Source: Ephydatia muelleri
Taxonomy: Eukaryota; Porifera; Demospongiae; Spongillida; Spongillidae
DNA length: 64,000 nt
Direction of reading: 5' to 3'
Assembly: GCA_013339895.1 (NCBI GenBank)
Contig: JABACO010000002.1
Span: 5,165,235-5,229,234, forward strand
The translations under genes were made by a program, and so were the position numbers. The notes beneath the pieces are model-generated. The model was not told the DNA's origin and did not search any database. It was given only the letters and a program-made list of their open reading frames with translations. Positions within the stretch are counted from its first letter, which is position 1, and each line of letters starts with the position of its first letter. Positions 1 to 10,509 of the stretch are shown here, in pieces.

Positions 1-87
1 ATGGACAAAATTTCTACAATTCAGGAGCCCTTTGCTTGAATGCAAAACTAAGTTGTTTGTGAAGCCAGAACAGAGTACGACTGAGCT

Positions 88-306
<219 letters not shown>

Positions 307-420
307 TAGTATAGACCTATTATTGTGTGCTTGCTTGACCTTACAATTGTGTGCTATGTAAACTGTGATTAGCCTAATCTGATGTTAGACTGCCTGGGGT
401 ACAAGTACATGTAGCAGAGA

Positions 421-580
421 ACAGTAGGTCCCAGGGTAGGCCTATGTAGGTACATGTAGGTCCAGGGTAGGCCTATGTAGGTACATGTACATGTAGGTCC
501 AGGATAGGCCTACATAGGTCCAGGGTACTAGTATAGGCCTATGTACAGTTAGGTACATTGTAGGTCCAGGGTGGTACAGG
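421..580. repeat. Imperfect short tandem repeat with GGTCCAGGGTAGGCCTA
   Basis: Four or five imperfect copies of a unit built from GGTCCAGGGTAGGCCTATG and TAGGTACATGTA. The StuI-type AGGCCT palindrome and the TACATGTA palindrome recur throughout the window. Confidence 0.8.
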
Positions 581-982
581 TGGTGATAAACACGTAGGCA
601 AAGATGAGGAGAGTGAAGATGAGGATAACTATTCAGATGGAATTGAAGTTGACTAAAACCTACAAACACCTGGACCCTTGCACAAGTACATGCATGTACT
701 GAATTACAATTGTATGGCCCTTGAAGATAATTTCATTATGTGGTATGCTATGTAAACTGTGGTTAGCTAATCTGATGTTAGGCTGCCTGGTAACTTCCAG
801 TTCTAAGAGAACAAACTGTGTACCTATGTCTTAAAAGCACACACTTTATATGTGTAGCACCTATATACAAACCACACATCGTGTGCAGCGATGGTGATGG
901 CATGCATGGGAGCATTAGTCCTGATGCCATAAACTTCACAATCAAGTACATGATGGGAGGGGGGTGAGTGGCCTGATGCAAA

Positions 983-1060
983 GCCTTTGGCCTAGTGGTA
1001 GAGGCATTTTAGTCTGTTGCATAATGTCCTGGTACTTTGTTGTTCTAGGGTTCAATAAGA
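983..1060 (+). repeat. tRNA-derived SINE head (putative)
   Basis: TGGCCTAGTGG at 988-998 resembles a Pol III box A and GGTTCAATAAG at 1049-1059 resembles a decayed box B. The same pair recurs at 7054-7120 and 43255-43325. The box spacing (about 61 nt) is long for a tRNA and no clover-leaf was folded, so this is a SINE candidate and not a tRNA gene. Confidence 0.4.
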
Positions 1061-1235
1061 GAGCTCTGTTTTAAAAGTCTGTTTGGGACTGTTTCTACGG
1101 AGATGACAATCCTGTATCTATTTTTTTGTACTGGTGAAGAACAGCAGGTCCAGGAACCCAATGTTGAGACTGACCATCTGGAGTCATCCACCTCAGGCTC
1201 AGTGAATTTACTCAATTAGAGTTTTGACACTAGGT

Positions 1236-1630
1236 TCCAACCTACCAGGCAAGATGTCTGCTGGTCCGGAGGGCATGCACTTCTTCATCAAGTGGTCCAA
1301 AACCAACCAGATGGGCAGGTGTGTTCAGCGTACCAAAGGCAGGCACATGTGTCCAGTTCCAGCAATGGAGGCCTACAGAGAATGTTGTCACTGTTCCACT
1401 CACTCCTCACCCCTCTTCCACTTCAAAGATGGGAGAACACTCACATCTAAGAGCTTCCGCTCCACCTTTCTACCCCTGGTATGGTGGAGCTATGTGGCTA
1501 CAATCCAGCCAAATATAACACCCACATTGGTGCAGCCATGTACAGTAGCTGCCAGTATAGGCCTTCCACTGACACCATTTGGAACCTCGGAAGAGGTGAA
1601 GCAAAGCATACCAGACATACGTATTGGTGC
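1236..1630 (+). pseudogene. Tyrosine recombinase (DIRS/Crypton-like) C-terminal fragment, copy A
   Basis: An open frame from about 1224 contains HFFIKWSKTNQMGR, then a CPVPAM-type stretch, then PLFHFKDGRTLTSKSF. This is the usual spacing in the catalytic domain of metazoan transposon-borne tyrosine recombinases (IK.SKTD..., CPV.A, LF.F.DG..L). Past about 1490 the frame shifts. Another frame gives YNPAKYNTHIGAAMYSS, a decayed form of the region that normally carries the H-x-x-R box, followed by a TIWNLGRG remnant of the LGRW motif. The active-site HxxR and the nucleophilic Tyr are not recognisable, so the gene is dead. The same fragment is at 43504-43890. Confidence 0.6.
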
Positions 1631-2439
1631 AGCCACAGTACATGTAAACTCTAATTGCTAACTAGCAATAGCACAAATTGTGCATGTTTTAACTGCACAT
1701 TACATGTATCTATGTTCACACAAACCACACACTGTGTGCAGAGACAGGGGTTGGGCCTGATGCCATAACATGGGAGGGGGTGGAGTGTGCTTTGACCCTG
1801 ATGCAGGGCTTTGGCCTAGTGGTAGACTGAGCAGCGCCCCGATGTGTAGACAAAGCTTACCTTAATGTAAGTATATATTGTGATAGCGCTCTTCCATTGG
1901 CGAAGTCCCAGAGAGTGCTTAAGCGCTTTACCTGTATTGATCGACGCACACATGCAGACAAATATTGAAAATGCGGCACATTCAGACTTGATGTTAATCG
2001 ATCTAGGTAAGACTGAGAAGCCTACGTAGGTCGTAGCTGTACTGGAAAGTGCTAACGAATCATTTTATTCCCTGCGTGTAAGCGTATCAGTGCACGTGGC
2101 TAGCCTACGCGCTTCATTCATCGAGCTGCATGCAGGCTAAACGAACACTGTTTACAATAAACTTCAAGTGAAAACAACCTACTATAAAGGTCAAAAGTGT
2201 CCATGACGACGTCTTGTATACAATAAATATAATAGCTTCACCATAATGCATTAGCAGTGAGCTAGGTGGTGGGTGTCCCTCTAGCTGGCAGTCTAGACCT
2301 ATGGGAATTGGGGGGAGGAGGCTAGGAAAAAGGTTTCCACTTAGCTACCTGGTTTGCTATTGGCTCAGATCATCGCCAGCAGCCTTGTTTATCTTCAGCT
2401 GAATTAACTTATTGTGCACATTTATTCACCATTAGACAA

Positions 2440-2683
2440 TTATTGCCAATATTTATTAAATAATTTTGGCAGATGACGCAATGGCATACTTATATGAATA
2501 AATTATGCGCGGTAGAAATTAATTTTTTGTCTTGATTTTAGTTAAAGAATGGTTAATGGAATAATTTTTCGAAGTATATATTTCATAATCAGACCGATTT
2601 ATAGTACATTATAAACTTGTTTAAAATTCAATTTGAAATAAAAAGCAAGATGACCGCCTATGTATGGGTCATTTCTGGATATG
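2440..2683 (+). repeat. Terminal block of a dispersed repeat family (copy 1)
   Basis: A block of about 240 bp runs from AATAAATTATGCGC through CAGACCGATTTAT and CAATTTGAAATAAA to GATGACCGCC and ATTTCTGGATATG. Related copies are at 7985-8179 (+), 19250-19412 (+), 37340-37605 (+), 41185-41440 (-), 44735-44963 (+) and 45207-45400 (-). All end at the same ATTTCTGRATATG-like boundary, as expected of a transposon terminus. Confidence 0.75.
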
Positions 2684-2689
2684 TTGTTG

Positions 2690-3139
2690 CGTATGTAAAC
2701 CGTACACCATCGTACGGCATATTCTAATGTACAACACTCACGAATACAGTACTTGTGGCACACAATAAACCAGTCTGATGATGATGACACACTCTCACAC
2801 CACTTGCACGTGCATTCTACCATTTAACTGTGTGCATTTTTAGGGGGTTTATGTACTGAGCTTCTGTACTCTCTTAGTTTAATCCTCGGCATTGTTGTCT
2901 GTAGAAGCATTCCTTATAACAATTCCTCTCTGTATACAGGCTGAATTTCCCATATAAATGGTTCTTCATACATGACATAGAGCCCTCACATGTACATAGG
3001 TATGTGGCGACATATAGGATTGGCCCAAGGTACGTGCATCATGTCCCCAAAGGATTGGTCCTCTATGTTTGCATACATGTAGTTACCATAGGATTGATCA
3101 TTTGACATGTACATTATGTCCTCATAGTCCTCTAGAAGT
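2690..3139. other. No recognised feature
   Basis: Unique-looking sequence between the end of repeat copy A and the palindrome cluster. The open frames here show no family resemblance. Confidence 0.5.
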
Positions 3140-3325
3140 ACTGTCACGCAAAAATTGTACCGGGCGAAAATTGTACCGGGCGGTACATTTTTGGTTACCA
3201 AATTTGTACCGCCCCGGTACACTTTTGGTCGCCAAAAGTGTACCGGCCTTGCCAAAAGTGTACCGCCCCGGTACAATTTTAATTTGGTAACCAAAAGTGT
3301 ACCAGTCTTGCCAAAAGTTTGCCGT
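3140..3325. repeat. Cluster of alternating GGTAC-centred palindromes
   Basis: Six or so repeats of AAAATTGTACCGGGCG, GCCAAAAGTGTACCG and their reverse complements alternate in orientation around CCGGTAC and GTACCGCCCCGGTAC cores. Adjacent units can pair into several alternative hairpins. The cluster lies downstream (on the minus strand) of the OTU pseudogene. A different palindrome cluster lies beside the second OTU copy at 63346-63470. Confidence 0.8.
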
Positions 3326-3787
3326 GTTGAGCACTAACATTTTAATGGCTATGTTTTTAAAGCAGCGGGCACTTGTACTAAACGCGCTGTTGTCCTTCAA
3401 TTTTCGTCCAACAATAACTACTGTAGTTATAACGATCAGACGTTTACCAGAATCTGATAGCTGCGTTTGAATGAAGCTAAGCTGAACCAGTCTCTCCCAA
3501 ATAGTAACACATGCAGTAGTACAACAAATGAGCACAGACATAATCTATTGGTTGCATTTCAATGTCAGCTGTTCTTTATGGGCCGTCTGCAGCAACAGAA
3601 CCGGCATTTGCTGATAAGCCGAGTGCTTGTTGGGATGTAATAGAATCCACGTATGTACAGCAAAGTATACAGTTATCATTTCGCAGTCATGCATGAGTCA
3701 TCCAGGCACTGCTAATACCACTCATCGCCAGTGTTACTAAATGCAACAATTTCATTAATTCAGGGAGAATACACAATTGAAATAATG

Positions 3788-4294
3788 CTACATTCGCCTA
3801 ACAGTCTCATAGTGGTTTGAAATGTTAATAAGGAAAATAGCCTCTTTGGAGTGTTCAGTGGCACTGATATCTTCAGAGACAGGAGAGAATTGCAGCCACT
3901 TGTACCTGTGTCCACATTTGCTGAATACAAATATAGGCGTTGCTAGCATGTACGCTGCTGCAAATATTTCCTTCTCAGTTGCCCATACAGATGGACTTTG
4001 CATGTCTTATATCACTAAATAATCCTCCATACAATCGTTTGCTTCAAGATAGCAAGATAAATCTTCAGCATTGTGTTGCATGTATGATGTTGTGATTACT
4101 CTGAGTTCATAATGATCTTCTTGTGATCCAGTTACCACATGTGCCAGGGCCCAAAAGAAGCAGTTACCATCACCTAGAGTTCTTCCTGTGACAGCAGGCT
4201 GGTGGAAAGTGCTAAACGCACAGGGTTCTGGTACATGACTGATGTTTCCTCTGACAAACTTCATCCCAAGCATTTGACACTTGATTTTTGCCAA
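3788..4294 (-). pseudogene. OTU-like cysteine protease (deubiquitinase fold), one in-frame stop
   Basis: Reading the minus strand from 4294, the frame contains TLGDGNCFFWAL (residues about 39-50), the Asp/Cys active-site loop of OTU proteases (D42, C45). It continues through VVTGSQEDHYELR and VWATEKEIFAAAYML to NHYETV near residue 161, the catalytic His box. One TAA codon at 4007-4009 interrupts an otherwise continuous frame, where the related copy at 63446-63960 has an Arg-rich QYLKRTRM. OTU domains of this size are often carried by animal transposons, and no host-gene context is visible. Either a recent nonsense mutation or a short missed intron could explain the stop; the frame on both sides argues for a mutation. 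Confidence 0.75.
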
Positions 4295-4324
4295 TCTTCA
4301 CATACTGGCCAATACTTGATAGTG

Positions 4325-5020
4325 TATTATACTGGACAGGTGTGTTGAACTGGAATGGTGTGTTGTATGTGCTGGACTGGTGTGTTAATTGGACTGGTGT
4401 ATAAGAATTTTTAAATGTAGGTGTGTTGTATGTACTGGACTGATGTGTTGTATGTACTGGACTGGTGTGTTGTATGTACTGGACTGGTGTGTTGTATGTA
4501 CTGGACTGATGTGTTGTATGTACTGGACTGGTGTGTTGTGTGTACTGGGTGTTGTGTGTGTACCGGACTGGTGTGTTGTATGTACTGGACTGGTGTGTTG
4601 TATGTACTGGACTGGTATGTTGTATGTACTGGACTGGTGTGTTGTATGTACTGGACTGATGTGTTGTATGTACTGGACTGGTGTGTTGTGTGTACTGGGT
4701 GTTGTGTGTACCGGACTGGTGTGTTGTATGTACTGGACTGGTGTGTTGTATGTACTGGACTGATGTGTTGTATGTACTGGACTGGTGTGTTGTATGTACT
4801 GGACTGGTGTGTTGTATGTACTGGACTGGTGTGTTGTATGTACTGGACTGGTGTGTTGTATGTACTGGACTGGACTGATGTGTTGTATGTTGTGGACGAG
4901 GGCCAGTGTGTACTTGTTGTATGGACTGCTGTGATGTATTTTGTTGAATGGTGTGTTGTATTACATGGGACTGATTTTATGGACTAGTTGTTTGTACTGG
5001 ACTGGTGTGATGTACATACT
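4325..5020 (+). repeat. 20-bp minisatellite, GTGTTGTATGTACTGGACTG
   Basis: About 30 head-to-tail copies of a 20-bp unit with small variants (GATGTG, GTGTGTACTGG). Because 20 is not a multiple of 3, all three frames are open over long stretches; the resulting VCTGLVCCMYW-type peptides are not genes. A reverse-complement version lies at 5310-5520. Confidence 0.95.
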
Positions 5021-5197
5021 GGATTGCATGTGGCGCTGCCCAGGCCACTGTGATTCAGAAACCTACTTCATTTCTAGGGGTCCATGTCTATTTACTGGAA
5101 GGAAGCCTTGATAGTGGCAGTGAAATTATTTCTTATCGAGCTATTCACACACATGGCTTCATATATTCCCGTTGCTTCACCAAGGCTTCAGAACTGC

Positions 5198-5225
5198 GGG
5201 GGGGGGGGGGGGGGGGGGGGGGGGG
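5198..5225. repeat. G28 homopolymer
   Basis: Uninterrupted run of 28 G residues lying between the minisatellite and its inverted counterpart. Confidence 0.97.
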
Positions 5226-5309
5226 ATCTCACCTAAAATTCTGAGTACTTCCCACCATCACCCTCCCACCTTAATAAAGGTGCAGGGGCAATGCTTCACC
5301 CCTTTCCTC

Positions 5310-5520
5310 CCCCTTCATACAACACACCAGTCGAGTACATACAACAGTACATACTATATACCAGTCCAATACACCAGTCGAGTACATACACCTGTACATC
5401 ACACCAGTCCAGTTCAACACACCCAGTCCAGTACATATAATACACCAAACCAGTTCATACATCCGACCACCAGTCGAGTATATACAACACATCAGTCCTG
5501 TACACCTGTACATACATCAC
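5310..5520 (-). repeat. Inverted, degenerate copy of the 20-bp minisatellite
   Basis: ACACACCAGTCGAGTACATA and CCAGTCCAGTACATA repeats are the reverse complement of the 4325-5020 unit. The two arrays face each other across about 300 bp that include the G28 tract. Confidence 0.85.
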
Positions 5521-5529
5521 ACATGCATG

Positions 5530-6690
5530 CGTGTGCTTGAGTGTAGGCCTATGGCGATCGTGTGATGGATTATCACTGGCCTGCCCACACAGCGAACTTG
5601 AGTCCACTGCACCATAAGCTTTAATCAAAAACTATACCAAGGTCATATCAGCGGACCTAATAAGTGCGGTAACTTTAGTTGAGCACGAGTTTATCCCAAA
5701 ACACTCTCCGTACTCACTAGCTTCTAGGCCTAGTATAATGGTGGCACACATCTTTCAGATACCTGTAGCTCAGTGCGTAAGGTTCAGTACTCAATAGCCT
5801 AGAGTCAAGATGATAAAATATCTTTTGCAAGTAAGGATTTTCGTTATGGGGCATAGGTCTTTCTATGGATGATTAATATTCATCATGGCTCAGGTGATGT
5901 ATGGAATCTCGCTCGGGTGAATGGAATCTCTTCTAAAATAACAATAGCGCGAAACGACTGGAAAAATTGCTCTCACTTTGATCATCAATATCTTGATTAT
6001 AGATTAAGTAACATTCAATGATCTGCAGAATCTGATAGCAACTGGATTCCTTCGGGTACATTGCAATATTGACTCTGGAGAGACGCTCCTTTATGCGTTC
6101 TTAATCCTGAAGGTTGGTATGGGCGAGTGTAAAAGGACTCATAGTGTGTAAAATTATAGAATTAAATACCGATGCTGAACTGATGTGATTTTGTAGCCAA
6201 CTCTGAAACCTTGCATGTATATGTACCATGTAAACTATGTTAACCACAAATTTGATAGAGAGCTGATAATCCCACAACTGTGTGATGCTTCTGTTGACAA
6301 TGTGATTTTTGAAATAGATGCTGGCCTCATGAAGGCCCAGGAGGCTACTGCTGATGACAGATTTCCATCTTGATGTGGACATTGCCCCCTCCTCCCACAC
6401 ATGCATGAGTCTTGACTGATTGAGAAGAACTGAGAATCAAAATTAAGGTGTGTGTGTGTGTGGCATTTGCCCATTGCCACAGAAATCAGTTTAAGTGAAA
6501 AGCACGGATTCACGCTACCAAATAAATTCTATAACACATCCACTATGTGTAAAAAGTTTGATTCATGCACATGTTAGTGACCTCTGTTCTCTTTTCCAGA
6601 CCTTACTCCAATATGGTTGGTAGCCATGGCTCTGAACAGTATCAATCAAATGGCTCAGCATAGCAGGGGACTTTCATGATGATTCACACG
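5530..6690. other. No gene recognised
   Basis: About 1.1 kb without a supported coding region. Open frames on the minus strand at 6101-6513 have no recognisable domain and no good splice pattern. Short GT runs occur at 6445-6461. Confidence 0.5.
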
Positions 6691-6691
6691 T

Positions 6692-6740
6692 GTTTGTGTG
6701 TGTGTGTGTATGCGTGTGTGTGTGTGTGTGTGGGTGTGTG
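6692..6740. repeat. Short (GT)n tract
   Basis: Interrupted GT repeat of about 50 bp. Confidence 0.9.
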
Positions 6741-6814
6741 ATGTGAGTACAAGTAAGCTTACAGCTTGCCAAGAAAAGCAGTCATTTTCTGTGCATACAA
6801 TAGGGTTGATTATG

Positions 6815-7190
6815 TTCATTGTGTGCTATATAAACTTCCACAGGTGCTGATCTTATATAATGTGGTTAGCTATCTGTGTACATGTATCTATGTTTGCACA
6901 AACCACACACTGTCTGTGGATCAGAGAAAGGGTGATGACATGGGCCTATTGGACCTGATGCCAGCAAACATTAGTCCTGGTTCCATAAACTTTGCAATCA
7001 AGTGCATGATGGAAGGGGGGTGGAGTGTGCTTTTGGCCTGATGCAGAGATTTTTGCCTAGTGGTAAAGGCATTTAGTCTGATGCATAAAGTTCTGGCACT
7101 TTGTTGTTCTAAGTTCAATATCAAGCTTACAAGTCTGTTTGGAAGTGCTTCCATGGAGATGAGACAACATGTTACTTGACTTTTTTTGTA
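6815..7190 (+). repeat. Diverged third copy of the SINE-like part of the 1.8 kb segment
   Basis: Aligns with 700-1150 and 43134-43410. Shared are CAAACCACACACTG, the TTAGTCCTG...CCATAAAC block, TTTGCCTAGTGG (box A-like, 7054 on) and AGTTCAATA (box B-like, 7112 on). It is more diverged than the other two copies and lacks the recombinase segment. Confidence 0.7.
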
Positions 7191-7484
7191 CTGGCTGTGT
7201 GGTGCTCATACGATATCGTGATATGTAAAACTAGAATCGTGCTTGTTATAGCCATCGGATGGGGTTGAAGAGCAGCATGTTGAAGGGCAAACTGTGTGCA
7301 TGGTGAGGGAAGCATGCTTAACCTCACAATTTGACGTTAGCACATGTAGCTAGATCCTACTAACACGCACATACATGCACACATATTACATGTACACAAA
7401 ATGTTTGCACAATGCATGCATAGTAACTTAATGCACAGATGCCAAACCTCACCATTGGTCCCTCCCACAAGTATGATATGTACC

Positions 7485-7504
7485 TACACACACATGCACA
7501 CACA

Positions 7505-7591
<87 letters not shown>
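7485..7591. repeat. (CA)n microsatellite
   Basis: Pure CA tract of about 90 bp with a few CATG and CAGA interruptions at the ends. Confidence 0.97.
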
Positions 7592-7593
<2 letters not shown>

Positions 7594-7856
7594 CTGCACA
7601 GAAACCTCTTACACTGAATTGCTTCAAGGACTTCCAAATAATGCACACACATTCCAGGAAGGTTCAAAACATAATATTTGGTCACCATGATATGCTGACA
7701 TACATTAACTGCTCAGCTAGACCAGAGATGTCAACTGTCAAGGTCAGAATAGGATTAACACAGCTGTATAAAAAGGCTAACTTTGGGCTTGAATGGCTAA
7801 CAGAAAAGTCTTAAAGACTAACATAAGTTTTGCGCCCTACCTAATGTGAAATCTGA

Positions 7857-7877
7857 GGGGAGGGGGGGGGGGGGGGA
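7857..7877. repeat. G-rich run
   Basis: Short G tract broken by one A. Confidence 0.9.
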
Positions 7878-7984
7878 GTTTGGCCAAATGCAAATGCGGG
7901 AAGTGACCGAATCTCTGTTGCGTTTCACAATTTTAACACTTTGCTGTTGAGATGACTGAAAATGGCCGCAATGACAAAAATGGC

Positions 7985-8179
7985 ACATATTACGTAATGA
8001 CATACTAACGTAATTTTTTGTCTTGAATTTAGTTAAAGAATGGTTGATGGAATAATGTTACGAATTACACATATCACAATCAGACCGATTTATTGTACAT
8101 AGTAAAGGTGTTTAAAATTCAATTTGAAATAAATCGCAAGATGACCGCCGATGTATGGGCGACTGATTACTGGATACGG
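7985..8179 (+). repeat. Terminal block of dispersed repeat family (copy 2)
   Basis: Same layout as 2440-2683: TTTTTTGTCTTGAATTTAG, CAGACCGATTTAT, CAATTTGAAATAAA, GATGACCGCC and an end at ACTGGATACG. It abuts the recombinase fragment at 8165-8372. Confidence 0.7.
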
Positions 8180-8372
8180 GTGACTGACGGCTGCCAGGTA
8201 CACCTGAATGATGATGTTAGAGTTATTGGTTTAGATAGGCAGCAAACAGGTTGATGGAATCCTTGGTACCTGGCAAGGGGGTGATGCTGAGTATATGACA
8301 AAAGGTGTAATACTTCCGGATTCCTGCCCTGTAGGTAGTGGGTGCTGAGGGGACCACGGCTCTGTGTAGGAG
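8165..8372 (-). pseudogene. Tyrosine recombinase core-binding domain fragment
   Basis: The minus-strand frame read from 8372 gives TTYRAGIRKYYTFC, then ITPLPGTKD and INLFAAYLNQ. A frameshift follows, and another frame gives IQVYLAAVSHP. The order (T.R.Y..G...Y..FC, PLP, LF.AYL, V.VYLAAV.H) is that of the SAM-like core-binding domain at the N-terminus of transposon tyrosine recombinases. Stops and the frameshift make it a pseudogene. It lies directly at the left edge of the 9 kb insertion. Its upstream partner modules (gag-like 17360-17690, SAP 17977-18192) lie at the other edge, so the insertion split one element. Confidence 0.6.
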
Positions 8373-8673
8373 GTGGCACAGGGAAAAAAATGATTTTACG
8401 ATGGTAGAAATGTAATGTATTTTTGTTGCAATGCAGTGTATATCGTGTGGTAAAACATTGTATATGCGTTATTTGAAATACAACAAAATTGTGCTTTTAC
8501 TACGGTTGTATTTTTCACAATGGTTGTAAATTTTACTATGAATTACAACGTATTTACAGTAAAAATACATCAAATTTCAACGTTACACGCGGCATGAATG
8601 GCAATAGAATACAATCATTGCATTCACGTTTTACAACGTTTGTACAACGTTTAACAACGTTGTACTACGCCTC

Positions 8674-8752
8674 GTGCCAGGCCTTTCCTGTCGTCTCGTA
8701 CCCAGACCCGCAGTGCCAGGCCTTTCCTGTCGTCTCGTACCCAGACCCGCAT
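8674..8752. repeat. Two tandem copies of a 39-bp unit
   Basis: GTGCCAGGCCTTTCCTG followed by TCGTCTCGTACCCAGACCC, repeated twice. The TCTCGTACCCAGACCC part matches the termini of the transposon at 37751-39584, so a terminus of that family was probably captured here. Confidence 0.85.
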
Positions 8753-8819
8753 GCAAATATTGTGCACAAAAAAATTTGTTTCCCAAAACGTTCAATAACG
8801 AACCATCTAGCAGCAATAC

Positions 8820-10132
8820 ACGCACTACAGTATAGTGTCTTCTTTTGATAGCCCAGCAGCTCTGTTAAGGGTAACCGTTTTTTTCTTCCACTAGCCGGTT
8901 TCCAACATGTGCCATCATTTCTCTCAACGTACAGTTCTTCTTTGGCCTTGGAAGCCAGCATCATCAATTGCTGATACCACTGAATTAAGGCTTGGTTTTG
9001 TAGCATGACTCCTACTCCACCACTTTTTGGTAACCAGAACAGCATCAGCTTCATCCACGACATTTGCGATCTATAAGAATTAAAAGTAAAACTGGATATT
9101 TTGTAACCTGAACATACCATTTGTTGGCTATGTAGAAATTCTTTGTTGAGCCTGATCGACCTAGCTCTCTGTAGCTCATAGTCAGACCTTTCATCCCCAC
9201 AATCTGCACCACTCAATTCCAAACCCTAATGAGTAATTGAGGTGATTGAACTGCATCATATGAATTTGCTCACAAGACACTGTTTAGCTGTTGACTAAAT
9301 GTTGTGTATTAATTGGAATGATAATTTCTTACATGCATGCAAAGTGCATACCTCCGATCCTGACAGAGCAGTGCGCCTAGTTGTACCTGCTCTCAATGGT
9401 AGCTCCATCTGCGATCTGGATGGTGTAGATAACTGCTTTGTTGTTGCTGGCTGACTTGAATGTGATGTACTGCAAGGCAAATCAGTCACAGAGGTAGAGG
9501 TATACTGCACGCGTGCATGTGTTTTTGCAACACAGAGATTTTCTAGCACACGCACAAAAGTTGTGAACCTGCAATTAAAAAATAAATAAACCTTTTGGCA
9601 GCTTCTGGAGTGACGTGACTGCTTGGTGGGGATGGAACCTATGATAAAGAAAGCAACAGCAATGAAACGCAAGCAGCACCATATAGCTATTTGCAAACCG
9701 TTTCGAAATCCTCAATAGTTGGTAACTCGTGACTGCCCTGTGGCACAGTAAAAAAAAAAAAGTTTTGTGTGTGTGTGCGTGTGTGGCATGGTTCATTCAT
9801 TAGTTATCCGTTACATTGATTACATCAGTACCAATTTTAGAGGACGCTTCAAGTTGTTGACTTCATTTGCGGCTCTGCAGAAACTTGCTGGTTTGCCTTC
9901 ACTAGCACTATATACACTCTTCCTTCCGACTGCCAACCGTCGTATGGCCTCATCAATTGGCCGTTCTCCACGCGCACACCACGATACCGCGAATTGTACC
10001 GCAAACCAGAGGTGGGCACTCCGATTAACGAGTCGAGAGAGGAGTAAAGCGCACTTCAGAGTCATCTTCTAACTCTAGTTGTTCTACACCCTCAACTGTA
10101 ACAACTATATAGTCTGCTCCGGCCATCTCCAT
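8820..10132 (-). pseudogene. Remnant of an unrecognised multi-exon gene inside the 9 kb element
   Basis: Minus-strand exon-like blocks occur in order. A start at 10132 opens MEMAGADYIVVTVEG. Around 9480-9360 there is a Ser/Thr-rich segment ending TALSGSE at a GT donor. Around 9225-9120 there is ERSDYELQRARSIRLNKEF, a coiled, charged helix. From about 9069 an exon follows a TATAG acceptor and runs to about 8830, with the basic patch GRKKRLPLTELLG. The blocks are joined by plausible GT-AG sites but the phases were not resolved. I do not recognise the family. Position inside the element suggests it encodes an element protein. Confidence 0.35.
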
Positions 10133-10509
10133 CTGCTACATACAATGAATGACCTTACCAGCGGTTGACGGCTAAATTATTCATTCAAAACCGCGCACAT
10201 TCATCACGTGCGAAGATAAGCACTTACACAAACAAATTTGCCTGTCCGACTATATCACGTTATGCACCATATAGATAAATGTGCGCAGCATTAATTCAAT
10301 CCAAACGAACGAAGCAGGTTCCATTTCCTTGCCCCCTTTGTAACGGCGAACAGCGTGACAAAAGAACAGCTGTAAGTCATACAAGTGCAGTCCATCAGTT
10401 CTAGAGGAAAGTGATAGGCGTCTTGCGGAGGTTGAAGGTTCTGTTGAGGGAGGTATGACAACAGTCAATGACAGCCATCCTGTGGAGGAAGAAGGTATGA
10501 TAGGTAGAA

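Larger units (their letters stand above)
867..2683 (+). repeat. Copy A of a 1.8 kb dispersed segment
   Basis: Matches 43134-44963 almost base for base, with small indels and scattered substitutions. In order it holds a tRNA-like head (about 980-1056), a decayed tyrosine-recombinase C-terminus (1236-1630), a second short repeat with the GGCCTAGTGGTAGA motif (1690-1830), unique-looking sequence, and a terminal block ending in GATGACCGCC...ATTTCTGGATATG. Homology stops at 2683; the other copy runs into a (TG)n tract there. No target duplication was found, so this may be a transposed element or a segmental duplication. Confidence 0.85.

Noticed and set aside
983-1060. A functional tRNA gene
   Set aside because: Box B is degenerate and the box spacing is too long; a SINE head is the better reading.
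4389-4987. 188-aa frame rich in VCTGLVCCMYW
   Set aside because: Product of a 20-bp minisatellite open in three frames; no start context, splice site or homologous family.
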